Source of the DNA: Trinickia mobilis
GTDB taxonomy: Bacteria; Pseudomonadota; Gammaproteobacteria; Burkholderiales; Burkholderiaceae
Length of the DNA stretch: 64,000 nucleotides
Direction of reading: 5' to 3'
Assembly: GCF_017315705.1 (NCBI RefSeq)
Contig: NZ_JAFLRF010000012.1
Coordinates: 156,805 to 220,804 of the forward strand
Shown here: positions 62,342 through 64,000 of the stretch, piece by piece
Numbering within the stretch: position 1 is the stretch's first letter
How the letters are laid out: each line of letters starts with the position of its first letter
Made by a program: the position numbers and the translations under genes
Notes under the pieces: generated by a model
The model's database searches: none
Seen by the model: only the letters and a program-made list of their open reading frames with translations
Told to the model about the DNA's origin: nothing

Positions 62342-62632
62342 TTACTTCTGGACGACTGCCATGATGTCTTCTTCGCGCATCACGAGCAGCTCGTTGCCGT
62401 CGACCTTGACGGTCTGGCCGGCGTACTTGCCGAACAGGACGCGATCGCCAACCTTCACGTCGAGGGCGATTTGCGCGCCCTTGTCATCGCGCTTGCCCGG
62501 GCCGACGGCGAGCACCTCGCCTTGATCCGGCTTTTCTGCGGCGGCGTCAGGGATCACGATGCCCGATGCGGTCTTGGTTTCTTGATCCAAACGCTTCACG
62601 ATGACGCGATCGTGCAAAGGACGAAGGTTCAT
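62342..62632 (-). CDS. groS: Co-chaperonin GroES (10 kDa)
   Basis: 96 residues from ATG 62632, with GAGGAG about 6 nt upstream. [20 protein letters not shown] at the start and [14 protein letters not shown], the mobile loop ([12 protein letters not shown]) and the C-terminal [10 protein letters not shown] are typical. It caps GroEL. First gene of the groS-groL operon. Confidence 0.99.
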   Translation of the reverse strand: MNLRPLHDRVIVKRLDQETKTASGIVIPDAAAEKPDQGEVLAVGPGKRDDKGAQIALDVKVGDRVLFGKYAGQTVKVDGNELLVMREEDIMAVVQK

Positions 62633-62704
62633 ACACACTCCTCTCTTGATTGAGACTGAAGAACGCTGAGTAAAACCGCCCGGTATGGCCAGGCGGAAAT
62701 CTTG

Positions 62705-62731
62705 TTAGCACTCACGTGCAGCGAGTGCTAA
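62705..62731. promoter_or_regulatory. CIRCE operator (HrcA binding site), perfect
   Basis: TTAGCACTC, nine bases, GAGTGCTAA: an exact match to the consensus inverted repeat. It overlaps the -10 end of the groS promoter. HrcA repressor is therefore expected to control groS-groL. Confidence 0.97.
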
Positions 62732-62759
62732 TTATATGGACCGGTTCTGACAAATTCAA
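62731..62759 (-). promoter_or_regulatory. Sigma-70 promoter of groS-groL
   Basis: Minus strand TTGAAT (62754-62759), 17 bp, TATAAT (62731-62736), with the -10 adjoining the CIRCE repeat; the ATG of groS is about 100 bp downstream. Confidence 0.85.
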
Positions 62760-63235
62760 GGCGGGAACAAAGCTGCTGTCGGGATTCATTCAACTTTGAA
62801 CTTCGATCACTTAAGTTTGAATTCTCCGCCCCTGACGGCAGCCTATTGCTCCGCAAATTCCGCCTAATAAACAATGAGTTACAACTGATGCGCGTCGACG
62901 TTTGGGTCCTTCGACAATAGCGCGAACATGGCGAGCTCAGGGCGCCTTCAGTCCGCCGCGAAGCCCCGAACCGAACCTAGGGAAATCCCGCAGATCGTGC
63001 GCAAATATTTAGGGGAAGATCCAGAAGGAGACAGCCAGGGCAGCATGACAACTGAATTCAGCGCCGAGACTGCCTTCGCCAGCGGCGCAAACGGACTGCC
63101 TCCCGTCCCTGTCTCTCGACGCTTTCGAGTGTGGGACCAGGGCGCGCTCCAACCGGCAGCCTTATGTCATCCTGCCCATGCCGACGCGCAGACGCTGACG
63201 AACCTCGGATTCGACCCGATGCCGTCATGTATTCC
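62760..63235. other. Intergenic region without a recognisable gene
   Basis: About 475 bp between the groS promoter and the cytochrome gene's end. One plus-strand frame (62928-63239) could encode 103 residues but shows no similarity, no good ribosome site and no matching codon trend, so I do not call it. No repeats or RNA structure stand out. Confidence 0.5.
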
Positions 63236-63799
63236 TTAATCACCGTTCGATCGCCGCAGGGGAAGCCAGCGCGGGAGCATCGAGACGAGAACGCCGTCCT
63301 TGAGGACGAAGTGATGGTAGAGCCCGGCGAGCGCATGAAACCCCGCGAGCCATAGGATCGCATCGCCTAGCCAGGTGTGAATCGTTGCGACGGTCGCGCC
63401 AGCCTTGTGTGAAACCCCGAGGAATGGCGGAATCTCCAGTCCCGCGAGGAGCGTCAGGGGATGCCCTTCGAGCCACGCGCCGACGATAGCGGTGAGCGGG
63501 AGCGCAAAGAGAAACAGATACAGCGTCCATTGCACGGCCTTCGCCGCGACGCGCATCCAAAGCGAAACCTGAGGAGGATCCGGTTGCGTGTCGACTATCC
63601 TCCACAGCACGCGCATTACGACAAGCGCGAGCACGCACAATCCCAACGTCTCGTGGAGCTGCCGGTCGAAGTCGCGGGCGTGTGCGTATACGCGCTGCTC
63701 GGACCCTCCGGGGCCAAATGTGAAGGCGACCAGAACAAAGACCGCCGTCGCCCAGTGGAAGAATTGGGCCACGGCTCCGTAGCGCCCGCGGTGCATCAT
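63236..63799 (-). CDS. Cytochrome b561 family membrane protein
   Basis: 187 residues with four predicted membrane helices. The probable heme-ligand histidines are in FFHWATAVF, RQLHETLGL, ATIHTWLGD and GFHALAGLYHHF. The family (prokaryotic cytochrome b561, YodB/CybB) transfers electrons in the inner membrane, for example from ubiquinol, often superoxide-linked. Start ATG 63799 (63796 also possible). The 200 bp beyond it to the window end show no gene. Confidence 0.92.
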   Translation of the reverse strand: MMHRGRYGAVAQFFHWATAVFVLVAFTFGPGGSEQRVYAHARDFDRQLHETLGLCVLALVVMRVLWRIVDTQPDPPQVSLWMRVAAKAVQWTLYLFLFALPLTAIVGAWLEGHPLTLLAGLEIPPFLGVSHKAGATVATIHTWLGDAILWLAGFHALAGLYHHFVLKDGVLVSMLPRWLPLRRSNGD

Positions 63800-64000
63800 T
63801 CAGTCTCCCCTTCAAAAACCAAGTATGCGATAGAGGCGGCCTTGCATAAGTCCAGAACGTGCCCGGTCAATGCACTTTGCATCCGGCGAGGAAGATGCGG
63901 ACAGCTTGATGCGCAACTCTGTTGCGTTCCGACGGGCTGGGGCGCCTTTTGCCGGCGCCAAGCAGCATCCGCGCGCGGACCCCGCCGAGTACCAGATGCA

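Noticed and set aside
62928..63239. Possible 103-residue plus-strand gene between groS and cytochrome b561
   Set aside because: No similarity, no ribosome site and a biased composition; treated as chance.

Overview
The window is high-GC DNA from a beta-proteobacterium, most likely of the Burkholderiaceae (Burkholderia, Paraburkholderia, Trinickia or a relative). The evidence is the GroES/GroEL sequences, the order rmlBACD next to apaH, the group yqgE-ruvX-pyrR-pyrB-pyrC'-plsC, and many ATGA/GTGA gene overlaps. No species can be named from sequence alone.

Positions 1-48.9 kb hold one large surface-polysaccharide locus (probably LPS O-antigen), nearly all on the minus strand. Read in the direction of transcription it starts with rmlBACD (dTDP-L-rhamnose). 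Next come wbpA-B-D-E-I, a complete set for UDP-2,3-diacetamido-2,3-dideoxy-D-mannuronic acid, then a glycosyltransferase, a 4-keto-reductase and a broken wbpL beside an intact wbpM. A second block (35.6-1 kb) follows. It carries four asparagine-synthetase-like amidotransferases, several glycosyltransferases, one Wzm-type ABC permease with two Wzt-type ATPases, and a wbmF/wbmG/wbmH-like epimerase set as in Bordetella O-antigen loci. It also carries an unusual decoration block (WbqC-like protein, deacetylase, methyltransferase, ATP-grasp ligase, metallophosphoesterase) and an aminotransferase/epimerase/acetyltransferase group. It ends in a second wbpL-wbpM pair, whose wbpM runs off the window edge. 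The two wbpM copies align without gaps at a constant offset of 36,134 bp, so the second block lies between direct repeats.

The expected chemistry is a rhamnose- and diaminouronate-containing glycan. WbpL would start it on undecaprenyl phosphate using a WbpM-derived sugar. The AsnB-like enzymes would amidate uronic acids, and the ABC transporter would export the finished chain.

Positions 49-64 kb are core genes: apaH and a cysC-like kinase on the plus strand, then plsC, a catalytically dead pyrC', pyrB, pyrR, ruvX, yqgE, a large protein of unknown function, rubredoxin, thiD, groEL-groES under a perfect CIRCE operator, and a cytochrome b561. The main mobile feature is a complete iscB gene with its upstream omega (HEARO) RNA, inserted between pyrR and pyrB exactly at the pyrB start codon. 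It has no tnpA partner in the window. All RuvC and HNH catalytic residues are present, and the flank that should act as guide comes from the pyrR-pyrB junction itself.
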